Shown piece after piece: positions 30,440 through 39,969 of a stretch of DNA of 64,000 nt. A program made the position numbers and the translations under genes. Location of the stretch: positions 1,984,001-2,048,000 of the forward strand of contig NZ_CP054150.1 of the NCBI RefSeq assembly GCF_021310995.1, read 5' to 3'. This DNA is from Agrobacterium vaccinii. Lineage in GTDB: Bacteria > Pseudomonadota > Alphaproteobacteria > Rhizobiales > Rhizobiaceae. The first letter of the stretch is position 1; each line of letters opens with the position of its first letter. The notes beneath the pieces are model-generated. The model was not told the origin of the DNA, searched no databases, and worked only from the letters and a program-made list of their open reading frames with translations.

Positions 30440-31651
30440 ATGGCTAAACAGAAAGTCGCAATGTTGACCGCAGGTGGTCTTGCGCCCTGCCTTTCTTCCG
30501 CCGTGGGCGGGCTGATCGAACGCTACAGCGACATTGCTCCTGACATCGACATCGTGGCGTACCGCTCCGGTTATCAGGGCGTGCTTCTGGGCGACAGCGT
30601 CGACATCACCAAAGATATGCGCGAGAAGGCGCCTCTCTTGCACCGTTACGGCGGCTCGCCCATCGGCAACAGCCGCGTGAAGCTGACCAATGCCGCCGAC
30701 TGTGCAAAGCGCGGCCTCGTCAAGGAAGGCGAAAACCCCTTGGCCGTCGCGGCAGATCGTCTCGCGAAGGATGGCGTCACCATTCTCCACACCATAGGTG
30801 GCGATGACACCAATACGACAGCCGCCGATCTTGCGGCCTATCTCGGTGCCAACGGCTATAATCTTACTGTCGTCGGCCTACCGAAGACGGTCGATAACGA
30901 CGTCGTGCCGATCAAGCAGTCGCTGGGCGCATGGACCGCAGCCGAAGTCGGCGCGAACTTCTTCGACAATGTCAGCAACGAGCAGAGTGCCGCACCCAAG
31001 ACCTTCGTCATTCACGAAGTCATGGGCCGCCACTGCGGCTGGCTGACGGCGGCAACCGCCCGCGCCTATATCCAGAAGACAAAAGGCAATGAATATGTCG
31101 AAGGTCTGTTGATGGGCGAGCAACTCAAGAGCATCGATGGCCTATACCTGCCGGAAATGGCATTCGATATCAAAGCCGAAGCCGAGCGCCTGAAGAAGAT
31201 TATGGACGATACCGGCTTCGTCACCCTGTTCGTTTCGGAAGGTGCCGGTCTCGATTCCATCGTTGCCGAGCGTGAAGCGGCTGGCGACACCGTCAAGCGC
31301 GATGCCTTCGGCCACGTCAAGATCGATACGATCAATGTCGGCGGCTGGTTCCAGAAGCAGTTCGCGGGCCTCATCGGTGCGGAACGCACCATGGTGCAGA
31401 AATCCGGCTATTACGCCCGCTCCGCCCCGGCCAATGGCGAAGACCTTCGCCTCATCCAGAGCATGGTCGATCTGGCCGTCGAAAGCGCCTTGAACAAGGT
31501 GTCCGGTGTGACCGGCCATGACGAGGATCAGGGCGGCAAGCTGCGCACCATCGAGTTTCCACGCATCAAGGGCGGCAAGCACTTCGACCTGTCGACTCCA
31601 TGGTTCGGTGATGTGATGAGCCACATCGGCCAGCCCTACAAGGCCGCCTGA
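30440..31651 (+). CDS. pfp: PPi-type 6-phosphofructokinase
   Basis: A 403-residue PFK. The signature GGDDT (120-124), where ATP-using enzymes have GGDGS, and the lysine in PKTVDND (148-154) are the residues linked to pyrophosphate as phosphoryl donor. MGRHCGWLT (195-203) binds fructose 6-phosphate. The reaction is reversible and may serve glycolysis or gluconeogenesis. The ATG at 30440 has AGGAG eight bases upstream; the frame is open further upstream without a site. It is a single gene with its own promoter region. Confidence 0.92.
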   Translation: MAKQKVAMLTAGGLAPCLSSAVGGLIERYSDIAPDIDIVAYRSGYQGVLLGDSVDITKDMREKAPLLHRYGGSPIGNSRVKLTNAADCAKRGLVKEGENPLAVAADRLAKDGVTILHTIGGDDTNTTAADLAAYLGANGYNLTVVGLPKTVDNDVVPIKQSLGAWTAAEVGANFFDNVSNEQSAAPKTFVIHEVMGRHCGWLTAATARAYIQKTKGNEYVEGLLMGEQLKSIDGLYLPEMAFDIKAEAERLKKIMDDTGFVTLFVSEGAGLDSIVAEREAAGDTVKRDAFGHVKIDTINVGGWFQKQFAGLIGAERTMVQKSGYYARSAPANGEDLRLIQSMVDLAVESALNKVSGVTGHDEDQGGKLRTIEFPRIKGGKHFDLSTPWFGDVMSHIGQPYKAA

Positions 31652-31822
31652 CCGCACACTCCATCCGTCTTTACGCCGCATTATGCGATCAAGCTGATCC
31701 ACTGTGGCGTAAACACACCGCCCCGACGATATCTGTCATCGGCCTAGAAATCCGTTTTGGTTTCGGGGCCGATGCTGTATTCTTGACGAAAATGACGTCG
31801 GGGAGGGCAAGGAGGAAAGCAT

Positions 31823-32458
31823 ATGTCCGCACAAGTCTGGCTGGTCTTTTGTGCAGCCTGTGTGATTCTGTTCGCATTGCCCTCGCCCATCTCGTTCAAA
31901 GTCGCGAGCTACGCCGCCATTCGCGGTAAGCGCGCCCTCGTCGCTGCCGTCACAGGCGCAACGCTCGGCATCGTCACCACCGTTACAGCCGCAGCCATTA
32001 TCGTCGCAGGCGCGGAGTTTCTCCCCTCTCCTGTTCTTTATATCGCGCAGTGGGCTGGCACCGGCTGGCTGATGCTGTTCAGCCTGTGGACGATTGCAAC
32101 GCCCGCCGCCCGCGAAGCCAATGCCGACAACGACAATCTGCGCGGCAAGACGTTCGGCACCATCTTCACTGATTGCTTCGTCCAGGCATCGCTGCGTCTG
32201 CGCTATTTCGGCTTCTTCGTAGCCTTCCTCGTGCAATTCGTTAACGGCACCCGCGATGTGGTGGAAATGGTGACACAAATGCAGGCCGTCGTCCTGCTCA
32301 TGGCCTTCGTCTGCATCCTCGCCCAGGCCTGCTTTGCTCGCTTCACCATCCGCTCCGTGCGGCGCATGTCGGTCGCCAAAAAGCTGAAAAATCCCCGCCG
32401 TACGCACTTCATCGCAGGCCGTGCCGTCACCGCCGGATACCGCCGTATCGCTGCCTGA
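31823..32458 (+). CDS. LysE/RhtB-type membrane exporter
   Basis: A 211-residue protein with about five or six membrane segments. The opening (ACVILFALPSPISFKVASYAAIRGKRALVAAVTGATLG) matches the LysE/RhtB family of amino-acid exporters, with PSP in place of the usual PGP. The C-terminal 40 residues are basic. The ATG follows a strong AAGGAGG. Substrate unknown. Confidence 0.75.
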   Translation: MSAQVWLVFCAACVILFALPSPISFKVASYAAIRGKRALVAAVTGATLGIVTTVTAAAIIVAGAEFLPSPVLYIAQWAGTGWLMLFSLWTIATPAAREANADNDNLRGKTFGTIFTDCFVQASLRLRYFGFFVAFLVQFVNGTRDVVEMVTQMQAVVLLMAFVCILAQACFARFTIRSVRRMSVAKKLKNPRRTHFIAGRAVTAGYRRIAA

Positions 32459-32581
32459 AAATTCACTGTCACGTCCCGGCTTGCCGGAATCCTTACGATA
32501 GGTTAATGATCGCCGGATAGGGACTGCCTGCTTCGTTTGAAACGGGGGTATCAAGTGACAGGCGCACTCAAAGGCGGCAGC

Positions 32582-33604
32582 ATGAAAATTTCAGGCAATT
32601 TTCGTCGAAAATCGGCGCTACTTCTGTCGTCCACGGTGGGCATCGCGCTGACACTGGCAGGATGCACCAGCGTCGAAGTGGCATCCAAGAGCGATGCGCT
32701 ACAGCCGAAAATCGCCTCAGCGCCCCAGACACCCGCAAGCGTAACGACCGACGCCCAGGCCGCCTCAGCAGGCACGACCGCCCCCGTCGAAGTTGCGTCC
32801 AACACAGCAACTGAAACACTGCCCACCACCGCCGCCGTCAAGGGTGGCCGCGTGGCGCTTCCGCCAGCAGCGGAAATCGCAGCAGCCGCCGCCATAGACG
32901 CACAAATTCAGCCACAGGCCCAGACGACGGTTGAGGCCCAGCAGGTCGCACTCACAGCGCCAGCTGCACCTACACCTGCAACGACTGCGGTCATGCATCA
33001 GGCCAACACTGCCGCCCTGCCCCAGGTCGTTGCCATGAAGGGCAGCTTCCCACCGGCCCCTGGCGCGCCGGGAACACCTTCGGCTGCTGCCGTTCCACTG
33101 ACAGAAGAGATGATGAAGCAGCAGAGCGTCATCCCGGTTCCGAAGCCGCAGGGCGCTATGCTCGCCTATGCCTCGGCCCCGCAAAATGCAGCGCTCGCCG
33201 CCATCAGCACCCGTGAAGGCCTGACCACCGCACCGGACGCCCCCACGATGATGGGTCGCCAGAAGCTCAGCGGCCTCATCAGCAAATACGCCACCATGTA
33301 TGACGTGCCGGAAGATCTCGTGCACCGCGTGGTCATGCGCGAAAGCCGCTACAATCCCCGCGCCGTCAACGGCGGCCACTTCGGCCTCATGCAAATCAAA
33401 CACGCCACAGCCCGCTCCATGGGCTTCGACGGCCCCGCCTCCGGCCTTTTCGACGCAGAAACCAACCTCAAATATGCCGTGAAATACCTGCGCGGCGCAT
33501 GGATGGTTGCCGATAATGACCGCGACAATGCCGTCAGGCTCTACGCCCGCGGCTATTATTACGACGCCAAGCGCAAGGGCATGCTGCACGTGTTACGGAA
33601 GTAA
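32582..33604 (+). CDS. Lipoprotein lytic transglycosylase (SLT) with Ala/Pro-rich linker
   Basis: Signal peptide with lipobox LAGC (Cys 28), then about 190 residues of Ala/Pro/Thr-rich low-complexity linker, then a C-terminal SLT domain: VVMRESRYNPRAVNGGHFGLMQI carries the catalytic Glu, and NLKYAVKYLRGAW follows. The linker would let an outer- or inner-membrane-anchored enzyme reach the wall. The ATG at 32582 is preceded by AGGCGG; the frame opens at 32537 but without a signal peptide start. 340 residues. Confidence 0.88.
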   Translation: MKISGNFRRKSALLLSSTVGIALTLAGCTSVEVASKSDALQPKIASAPQTPASVTTDAQAASAGTTAPVEVASNTATETLPTTAAVKGGRVALPPAAEIAAAAAIDAQIQPQAQTTVEAQQVALTAPAAPTPATTAVMHQANTAALPQVVAMKGSFPPAPGAPGTPSAAAVPLTEEMMKQQSVIPVPKPQGAMLAYASAPQNAALAAISTREGLTTAPDAPTMMGRQKLSGLISKYATMYDVPEDLVHRVVMRESRYNPRAVNGGHFGLMQIKHATARSMGFDGPASGLFDAETNLKYAVKYLRGAWMVADNDRDNAVRLYARGYYYDAKRKGMLHVLRK

Positions 33605-33639
33605 CGGCGGCTCGATCTTTTCCAATCATTGAATGTCGG

Positions 33640-33820
33640 CACATGGGGCTCCCCCCCTCTGCCCTGCCGGGCATCTCCCCCTCAGGTGGGGAGATCGAAT
33701 CGTAGCAAGCTCTCGCCCATCTTGAACGTTGCGGATGGGATTAGGTGCGCGCGCCCAGCCGATCTCCCCACCTGAGGGGGAGATGGCCGGCAGGCCAGAG
33801 GGGGGTAAGCCAAGCCCGCC
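33640..33820. repeat. Palindromic intergenic repeat, family A (copy 2)
   Basis: Same element as at 26337: GGGGCTCCCCCCCTCTGCCC at the left, GAGGGGGGTAAGCC at the right, and inner CTCAGGTGGGGAGATC / GATCTCCCCACCTGAG arms. It lies between the lipoprotein transglycosylase and btaA. About 180 bases, non-coding. Confidence 0.85.
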
Positions 33821-33844
33821 AACGTTTAATGCAGCATCCACACC

Positions 33845-33862
33845 CCGTCATCAAACTGTTGC
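33845..33862 (+). promoter_or_regulatory. Possible Pho box upstream of btaA
   Basis: CCGTCAT-CAAA-CTGTTGC has the 7-4-7 layout of the PhoB site CTGTCAT-N4-CTGTCAT, matching 10 of 14 positions, and lies 46 bases before the btaA ATG. Betaine-lipid synthesis in rhizobia is known to be induced by phosphate starvation, which makes the site plausible, but the second half is degenerate. Confidence 0.4.
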
Positions 33863-33907
33863 GTCTCATCGCTAAACGCCTCTCAACCGAATGAGAGGTC
33901 GAATCCC

Positions 33908-35158
33908 ATGACGAGTGTCGCGCCGAAGACCGGTTTCAGCAAAAACGTAAAACTCAAAGCCGCCCTCCTCCAGCACAAGGCCCTGTCCACCAGCGGCCTG
34001 TCGGAGCGCCTGTTCGGCGTGCTGTTTTCCGGTCTTGTCTATCCGCAAATCTGGGAGGACCCGGATGTCGACATGCAGGCCATGGAACTGCGCGAAGGCC
34101 ACAGCATCGTTACCATCGGGTCAGGCGGCTGCAACGTGCTGGCCTATCTGTCGCGCCATCCCGCACGCATCGATGTCGTCGATCTCAATCCGCACCACAT
34201 CGCGCTGAACAAGCTCAAACTCGCCGCCTTCCGCCATCTGCCTGCACATGGTGACGTTGTACGCCAGTTTGGCGTGGCGAATGTGCGCTCCAACAGCGAT
34301 GGCTATGATCGCTTCATCGCCCCGCATCTGGATGCCCAGACCCGCGCCTATTGGTCCAGACGCACCCTGACGGGCCGTCGTCGCATCTCCGTATTCGACC
34401 GCAATATCTACCGCACCGGCCTGCTTGGCCGCTTCATCGGCGCGGGCCACGTTCTGGCGCGCCTGCACGGCGTCAAGCTTCAGGACATGGCGAATGCTCG
34501 CTCCATCGACGAGCAGCGGCAGTTCTTCGACAGCAAGGTCGCACCTCTCTTCGACAAGCCGATGATTCGCTGGCTGACGAAGCGTAAAAGCTCGCTGTTC
34601 GGCCTGGGCATTCCACCGCGCCAGTATGATGAGCTTGCAAGCCTTTCCGACGGCAACACGATTGCGCCGGTGCTGCGCCAGCGCCTCGAAAAACTGGCGT
34701 GCGACTTCCCGCTGAAGGATAACTACTTCGCCTGGCAGGCCTTCGCGCGCCGCTATCCTCAGTCACAGGAGGGCGCCCTGCCGGATTATCTGCGTCAGGA
34801 TTACTATGCGGCAATTCGCGAAAACGCGGCCCGTGTGCATGTCCACCACGCGACCTTCACCGAACTGCTGGCCACAAAGCCTGCCTCATCGGTTGATCGC
34901 TACGTGCTGCTCGATGCGCAGGACTGGATGACCGATACGCAGATCAACGAGCTGTGGTCGCAGATCAGCCGCACGGCGGCACCTGACGCCCGCGTCATTT
35001 TCCGTACTGCGGCGGAAAAAAGCGTCATCGAGGGACGCCTCTCGCCGGATGTCGCCGCGCAGTGGACCTATCTCGCGGAGCGTTCGCAGGAGCTGAACGC
35101 GCGGGACCGTTCCGCCATTTACGGCGGCTTCCACATTTACCAGAGGGCCCAGGCATGA
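33908..35158 (+). CDS. btaA: SAM:diacylglycerol 3-amino-3-carboxypropyltransferase BtaA
   Basis: BtaA moves the 3-amino-3-carboxypropyl group of SAM to diacylglycerol, the first step of DGTS betaine-lipid synthesis. The 416-residue product has the family length. VYPQIWEDPDVDMQAM and the SAM loop IVTIGSGGCNVLAYLSR followed by DVVDLNPHHIALN are BtaA features. The partner btaB overlaps its stop by four bases. DGTS replaces phospholipids under phosphate limitation in related bacteria. Confidence 0.92.
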   Translation: MTSVAPKTGFSKNVKLKAALLQHKALSTSGLSERLFGVLFSGLVYPQIWEDPDVDMQAMELREGHSIVTIGSGGCNVLAYLSRHPARIDVVDLNPHHIALNKLKLAAFRHLPAHGDVVRQFGVANVRSNSDGYDRFIAPHLDAQTRAYWSRRTLTGRRRISVFDRNIYRTGLLGRFIGAGHVLARLHGVKLQDMANARSIDEQRQFFDSKVAPLFDKPMIRWLTKRKSSLFGLGIPPRQYDELASLSDGNTIAPVLRQRLEKLACDFPLKDNYFAWQAFARRYPQSQEGALPDYLRQDYYAAIRENAARVHVHHATFTELLATKPASSVDRYVLLDAQDWMTDTQINELWSQISRTAAPDARVIFRTAAEKSVIEGRLSPDVAAQWTYLAERSQELNARDRSAIYGGFHIYQRAQA

Positions 35159-35832
35159 AGAGCATCGGCGATAATATCAGCCTCGGCGATGTCAAACACG
35201 CCAACCTGATGGACCGCATGTACCGCCACCAGCGGCACATCTACGATATAACCCGCAAATACTACCTTCTGGGCCGCGATACCACCATCGACAGGCTGGA
35301 CGTTCCCCAGGGCGGCAGTCTGCTGGAAATCGGCTGCGGCACGGGCCGCAACCTCCTGCGCGCCTCCCGGCTATTTCCCACTGCAAAGCTCTACGGCCTC
35401 GATATTTCCGCCGAGATGCTGACGACCGCCAGCGAGAATTTCGGCGGCCATCGCGAACGCCCCATCCTGCGCGTTTCCGACGCCACCACCTTCAAGCCCA
35501 GCGAATTCAGCCGCACCAACGGCTTTGACCGTGTGATGATTTCCTACGCCGTGTCGATGATACCGGATTGGGAAAAGGCAATCGAACGCGCCGTGCTGGC
35601 ACTTGCCCCCGGCGGTTCGCTGCACATCGTGGATTTTGGCCAGCAGGAAGACCTGCCCCGCTGGTTCCGCAGCCTGCTTCAGGCCTGGCTCACGAAATTT
35701 CACGTCACGCCACGCAACAACATGCGCTACGTGCTGGAAGCCATCGCAGGCACCCACAATGCCACACTGGAGTTCCAGCCAATCATGCGTGGTTACGCAT
35801 GGCGCGCTGTGCTGACGCTGCAGAAGGGTTGA
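35155..35832 (+). CDS. btaB: SAM-dependent N-methyltransferase BtaB
   Basis: BtaB methylates diacylglycerylhomoserine three times to DGTS. The SAM-binding motif LLEIGCGTGRNLLRAS and the acidic YGLDISAEML, then VMISYAVSMIPDWEKAI, are class I methyltransferase motifs; adjacency to btaA identifies the role. The ATG at 35155 overlaps the btaA stop (ATGA). 225 residues. Confidence 0.9.
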   Translation: MKSIGDNISLGDVKHANLMDRMYRHQRHIYDITRKYYLLGRDTTIDRLDVPQGGSLLEIGCGTGRNLLRASRLFPTAKLYGLDISAEMLTTASENFGGHRERPILRVSDATTFKPSEFSRTNGFDRVMISYAVSMIPDWEKAIERAVLALAPGGSLHIVDFGQQEDLPRWFRSLLQAWLTKFHVTPRNNMRYVLEAIAGTHNATLEFQPIMRGYAWRAVLTLQKG

Positions 35833-35845
35833 AGTCGAAACATAG

Positions 35846-36993
<1,148 letters not shown>

Positions 36994-37006
36994 GCCAAGA
37001 CAGTCG

Positions 37007-37195
37007 CTCTGCCCTGCCGGGCATCTCCCCCTCAGGTGGGGAGATCGAACCGCGGATAGCTCTCGGCCTCCCTGAATGTTGTGGAGTTGGAAGTGACTAG
37101 CGATAAAGTTGCGGACGGAATGCGGAGCAGGCGCCCAGCCAATCTCCCTCCTTGCGGGGGAGATGTCCGGCAGGACAGAGGGGGGTAAGCCACAC
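37007..37195. repeat. Family A repeat (copy 3), right part after the IS
   Basis: Starts (CT)CTGCCCTGCCGGGC, continues with the inner CTCAGGTGGGGAGATCG arm and ends GAGGGGGGTAAGCCACAC, completing the element begun at 35852. Confidence 0.85.
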
Positions 37196-37266
37196 GCTCT
37201 GCCTATCGATATGCTTCAACACAAGGTCGACTACATTTCTCCACACAGCACCTTGCCATAACGGCT

Positions 37267-37289
37267 TGTTTACCCTGTTATGGTAAACA
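37267..37289. promoter_or_regulatory. Inverted repeat upstream of the GH25 gene
   Basis: TGTTTACC and GGTAAACA form a perfect 8-base inverted repeat around a 7-base centre, about 60 bases before the GH25 start. It has the size of a dimeric repressor operator; no adjacent regulator gene points to its identity. Confidence 0.4.
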
Positions 37290-37349
37290 GAAGTTAACAG
37301 CGCGTCTTGCAAGACGACTGGTGGGAAAATCATACGTTCTGGGATCATC

Positions 37350-38141
37350 ATGCAGCGGCTACTTCCGGCTCTTTTCGCGACTGCGCTCATGTTGAGCGGC
37401 TGCACCTCTACCAGCTATGACTTTCTCGAGACAGCATCCGTCGCCAAGCCACGTTTCAAGGATAACGATCCGCACGATTTCGGCTCCAGATCGCCGCACA
37501 AGCACGAGGTTCACGGCATCGATGTCTCCAAGTGGAATGGCGATATCGACTGGGCCACGGTTCGTAAATCCGGCGTGTCCTTCGCCTTCATCAAGGCCAC
37601 CGAAGGCACAGATCGCATAGACGCACGCTTTGACGAATACTGGCGCGAAGCCTCTGCGGCGGGCGTGCCGCACGCGCCCTATCACTTCTATTATTTCTGC
37701 GCGACTGCGGATGCGCAGGCGGACTGGTTCATTCGCAACGTGCCGAAGGAATCCATGAAGCTGCCGCCGGTTCTGGACGTGGAGTGGAACCCGGCCTCCC
37801 CCACCTGCAAGACGCGGCCTGCACCGGATGTCGTGCGCGCCGAACTTCAGCGCTTCCTCACCCGCATCGAAACCCACTATGGCAAGCGCCCGATCATCTA
37901 CACCAGCGTCGATTTCCATCGCGACAATCTGGTCGGCCAGTTCAAGAGCTACCCGTTCTGGGTGCGCTCCGTCGCGGCGCACCCAACCGATATTTACAGC
38001 GATCGGCAATGGTCGTTCTGGCAATATACCGGCACCGGCGTCATTCCCGGCATCAGCACGCCAACGGATATCAACGTCTTTGCCGGGTCGGAAAAGAACT
38101 GGCGAACCTGGGTGGCTTCTGCGTCCAAGCCACGAAGCTGA
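37350..38141 (+). CDS. GH25 family lysozyme, lipoprotein
   Basis: A 263-residue protein with a lipoprotein signal (LMLSGC, Cys 18). From residue 55 it reads a GH25 muramidase: HGIDVSKWNGDIDW (D58), FIKATEGTD, APYHFYYF, the catalytic PPVLDVEWNP, YGKRPIIYTS and a C-terminal WSFWQYTGTG. It hydrolyses MurNAc-GlcNAc bonds of peptidoglycan. It lies just beyond the split family A repeat. Confidence 0.92.
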   Translation: MQRLLPALFATALMLSGCTSTSYDFLETASVAKPRFKDNDPHDFGSRSPHKHEVHGIDVSKWNGDIDWATVRKSGVSFAFIKATEGTDRIDARFDEYWREASAAGVPHAPYHFYYFCATADAQADWFIRNVPKESMKLPPVLDVEWNPASPTCKTRPAPDVVRAELQRFLTRIETHYGKRPIIYTSVDFHRDNLVGQFKSYPFWVRSVAAHPTDIYSDRQWSFWQYTGTGVIPGISTPTDINVFAGSEKNWRTWVASASKPRS

Positions 38142-38302
38142 TGATCCAGGCTTGATTTTTCCACCAGATACGGCAGATGTGCTGCGAAATAATCGCTTGG
38201 CGTCGGAAACAAACCGTTCGGTTGCGCTTTTCCCACGTCTTGCCCACGCTTCCGCCAAAATCTTGGCCAAGGCAGGGGCATCATTTCATTTGAGGAATTC
38301 GG

Positions 38303-39529
38303 ATGTTCAGCTTCTCGCCCCGCAGCTTCGCACTTGCTGCCACCCTTTTCACATTATCCTGCGGCTCCGCACTGGCCGTCCCCCTTGTAACCTCGCCGGA
38401 TGACCCGAAGCAGGTTGCTTGCGGTGGCGATCTCGCAACGTTTCTGGCAGGCGTAAAGACCGAAGCCGTCGGCAAGGGCGTTCCGGCAGAGGCTGTCGAC
38501 AAGGCGCTGGCTGGTGCGCAGATCGACCAGAAGGTTCTGTCGCGTGACCGTGCACAGGGCGTATTCCGCCAGACCTTCCTTGAATTCTCGCAGCGTACCG
38601 TCAGCCAGGGCCGCCTCGATCTGGGTCGCAAGAAGCTTCAGGAATACTCCGCTGCCTTCAAGCGCGCCGATGACGAATTCGGCGTGCCCGCTGGCGTCAT
38701 CGCAGCCTTCTGGGCCATGGAAACGGATTTCGGCGCCGTGCAGGGCGATTTCAACACCCGCAACGCGCTCGTCACCCTGTCGCACGACTGCCGCCGCCCG
38801 GAACTCTTCCGTCCACAGCTGATCGCGCTCACCGAAATGGTGCAGCACGGTGACCTAGACCCCGCCACCAACACCGGCGCATGGGCCGGTGAAATCGGTC
38901 AGGTCCAGATGCTGCCCAAGGACATCATCGCATTCGGCGTGGATGGTGACGGCGACGGCCACGTTAACGTCAAGTCCAGCAGCCCGGATGCCATTCTGAC
39001 AGCCGCCAAGTTCATCCAGCATCTCGGCTTTAAAAAGGGCGAGCCCTGGATTCAGGAGGTCTCCGTGCCCGAAAATCTCCCGTGGGAAAAATCGGGCCTC
39101 GGCGGCACCATGACGGCTGCTCAGTGGTTCGACCTTGGTGTGACCCCACGTGACGGCAACAAGAATTTCGCCGCCCTGCCCGCTGCCCTCATTCTGCCGC
39201 AGGGTCGCAAGGGACCGGCCTTTATCACCTACCCGAACTTCAACATCTATCTGGAATGGAACCAGTCCTTCATCTACACCACGTCGGCTGCCTATTTCGC
39301 GACCCGCTTCATGGGCGCCCCTGTCTACGCCAAGGGTAACCCGGAACCCGGCCTTGACGATGCCGCCATGAGGGAACTCCAGACGAAGCTCGATGCCAAG
39401 ACGCATGATGTCGGCAAGATCGATGGCATTCTGGGTTCCGGCACCCGCATCGCCGTTCAGCGTGAACAGCAGCGCCTTGGCCTTCCCGCAGACGGCTGGC
39501 CGACCCGTGCTCTGCTGGACGCGCTTTAA
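38303..39529 (+). CDS. MltB-type lytic murein transglycosylase with PG-binding domain
   Basis: A 408-residue periplasmic protein: signal peptide (about 1-25), SLT_2/MltB catalytic domain (about 40-330; FWAMETDFGAVQGDFNTRNALVTL has the catalytic Glu, then GEIGQVQMLPKDI and VDGDGDGHVN), and a C-terminal PG_binding_1 repeat (MRELQTKLDAKTHDVGKIDGILG). It cleaves glycan strands non-hydrolytically to anhydro-muropeptides. A strong terminator follows. Confidence 0.94.
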   Translation: MFSFSPRSFALAATLFTLSCGSALAVPLVTSPDDPKQVACGGDLATFLAGVKTEAVGKGVPAEAVDKALAGAQIDQKVLSRDRAQGVFRQTFLEFSQRTVSQGRLDLGRKKLQEYSAAFKRADDEFGVPAGVIAAFWAMETDFGAVQGDFNTRNALVTLSHDCRRPELFRPQLIALTEMVQHGDLDPATNTGAWAGEIGQVQMLPKDIIAFGVDGDGDGHVNVKSSSPDAILTAAKFIQHLGFKKGEPWIQEVSVPENLPWEKSGLGGTMTAAQWFDLGVTPRDGNKNFAALPAALILPQGRKGPAFITYPNFNIYLEWNQSFIYTTSAAYFATRFMGAPVYAKGNPEPGLDDAAMRELQTKLDAKTHDVGKIDGILGSGTRIAVQREQQRLGLPADGWPTRALLDAL

Positions 39530-39563
39530 GACGCTCGATACGCAGATTCGGACTGATTAAGAC

Positions 39564-39602
39564 AAACGGCCGTGGCATTAACCACGGCCGTTTACTTTTT
39601 TC
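39564..39602 (+). terminator. Terminator after the MltB-type gene
   Basis: AAACGGCCGTGG and CCACGGCCGTTT form a perfect 12-bp stem with a 6-base loop, followed by ACTTTTTT. Confidence 0.9.
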
Positions 39603-39770
39603 ACATTTCGCACCTAGTTTTTCACACTGTAATATAACTTGTATATCAACGCATTGGCAGCAAAATGCTGAAATTTCATGCGCTTGTCAGGTGCACCGCA
39701 TCATAGAATTTGCTTTTCAAGAGACACAAATCGGTCATAATGATTACTGTCAACGTAAAGGAGGCAGAGC

Positions 39771-39848
39771 ATGGGACTTACAAATTCTCTTAATGCCTTA
39801 GCAGTCGGTGTTGCGTTCGCGTTTGTCGGAGTGATGTTATTCATCTGA
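39771..39848 (+). CDS. 25-residue hydrophobic membrane microprotein
   Basis: ATG at 39771 with a near-perfect Shine-Dalgarno AAAGGAGG seven bases upstream, 25 codons, TGA stop. The product is MGLTNSLNALAVGVAFAF then VGVMLFI: a short polar start and one membrane helix with no charged residue. Upstream, TTTTCA and CATAAT 16 bases apart could be a promoter (about 39719-39742). A strong terminator follows 55 bases later. A dedicated promoter, strong site and terminator argue for a real gene. Function unknown. Confidence 0.7.
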   Translation: MGLTNSLNALAVGVAFAFVGVMLFI

Positions 39849-39902
39849 CACGCACCTTGGGGTTATCGCAGACACCCGGTAGTTGATCATCATTTGCCAT
39901 AG

Positions 39903-39936
39903 AAAAAGCGCAGGTTTTCCAAAACCTGCGCTTTTT
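39903..39936. terminator. Bidirectional terminator between the microprotein gene and metF
   Basis: AAAAAGCGCAGGTTTT and AAAACCTGCGCTTTTT form a perfect 16-bp hairpin with a 2-base centre, with T runs on both strands, between convergent genes. Confidence 0.9.
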
Positions 39937-39969
39937 ACATTTGATGATATCGCGTTGGAAAGTGCGGCT

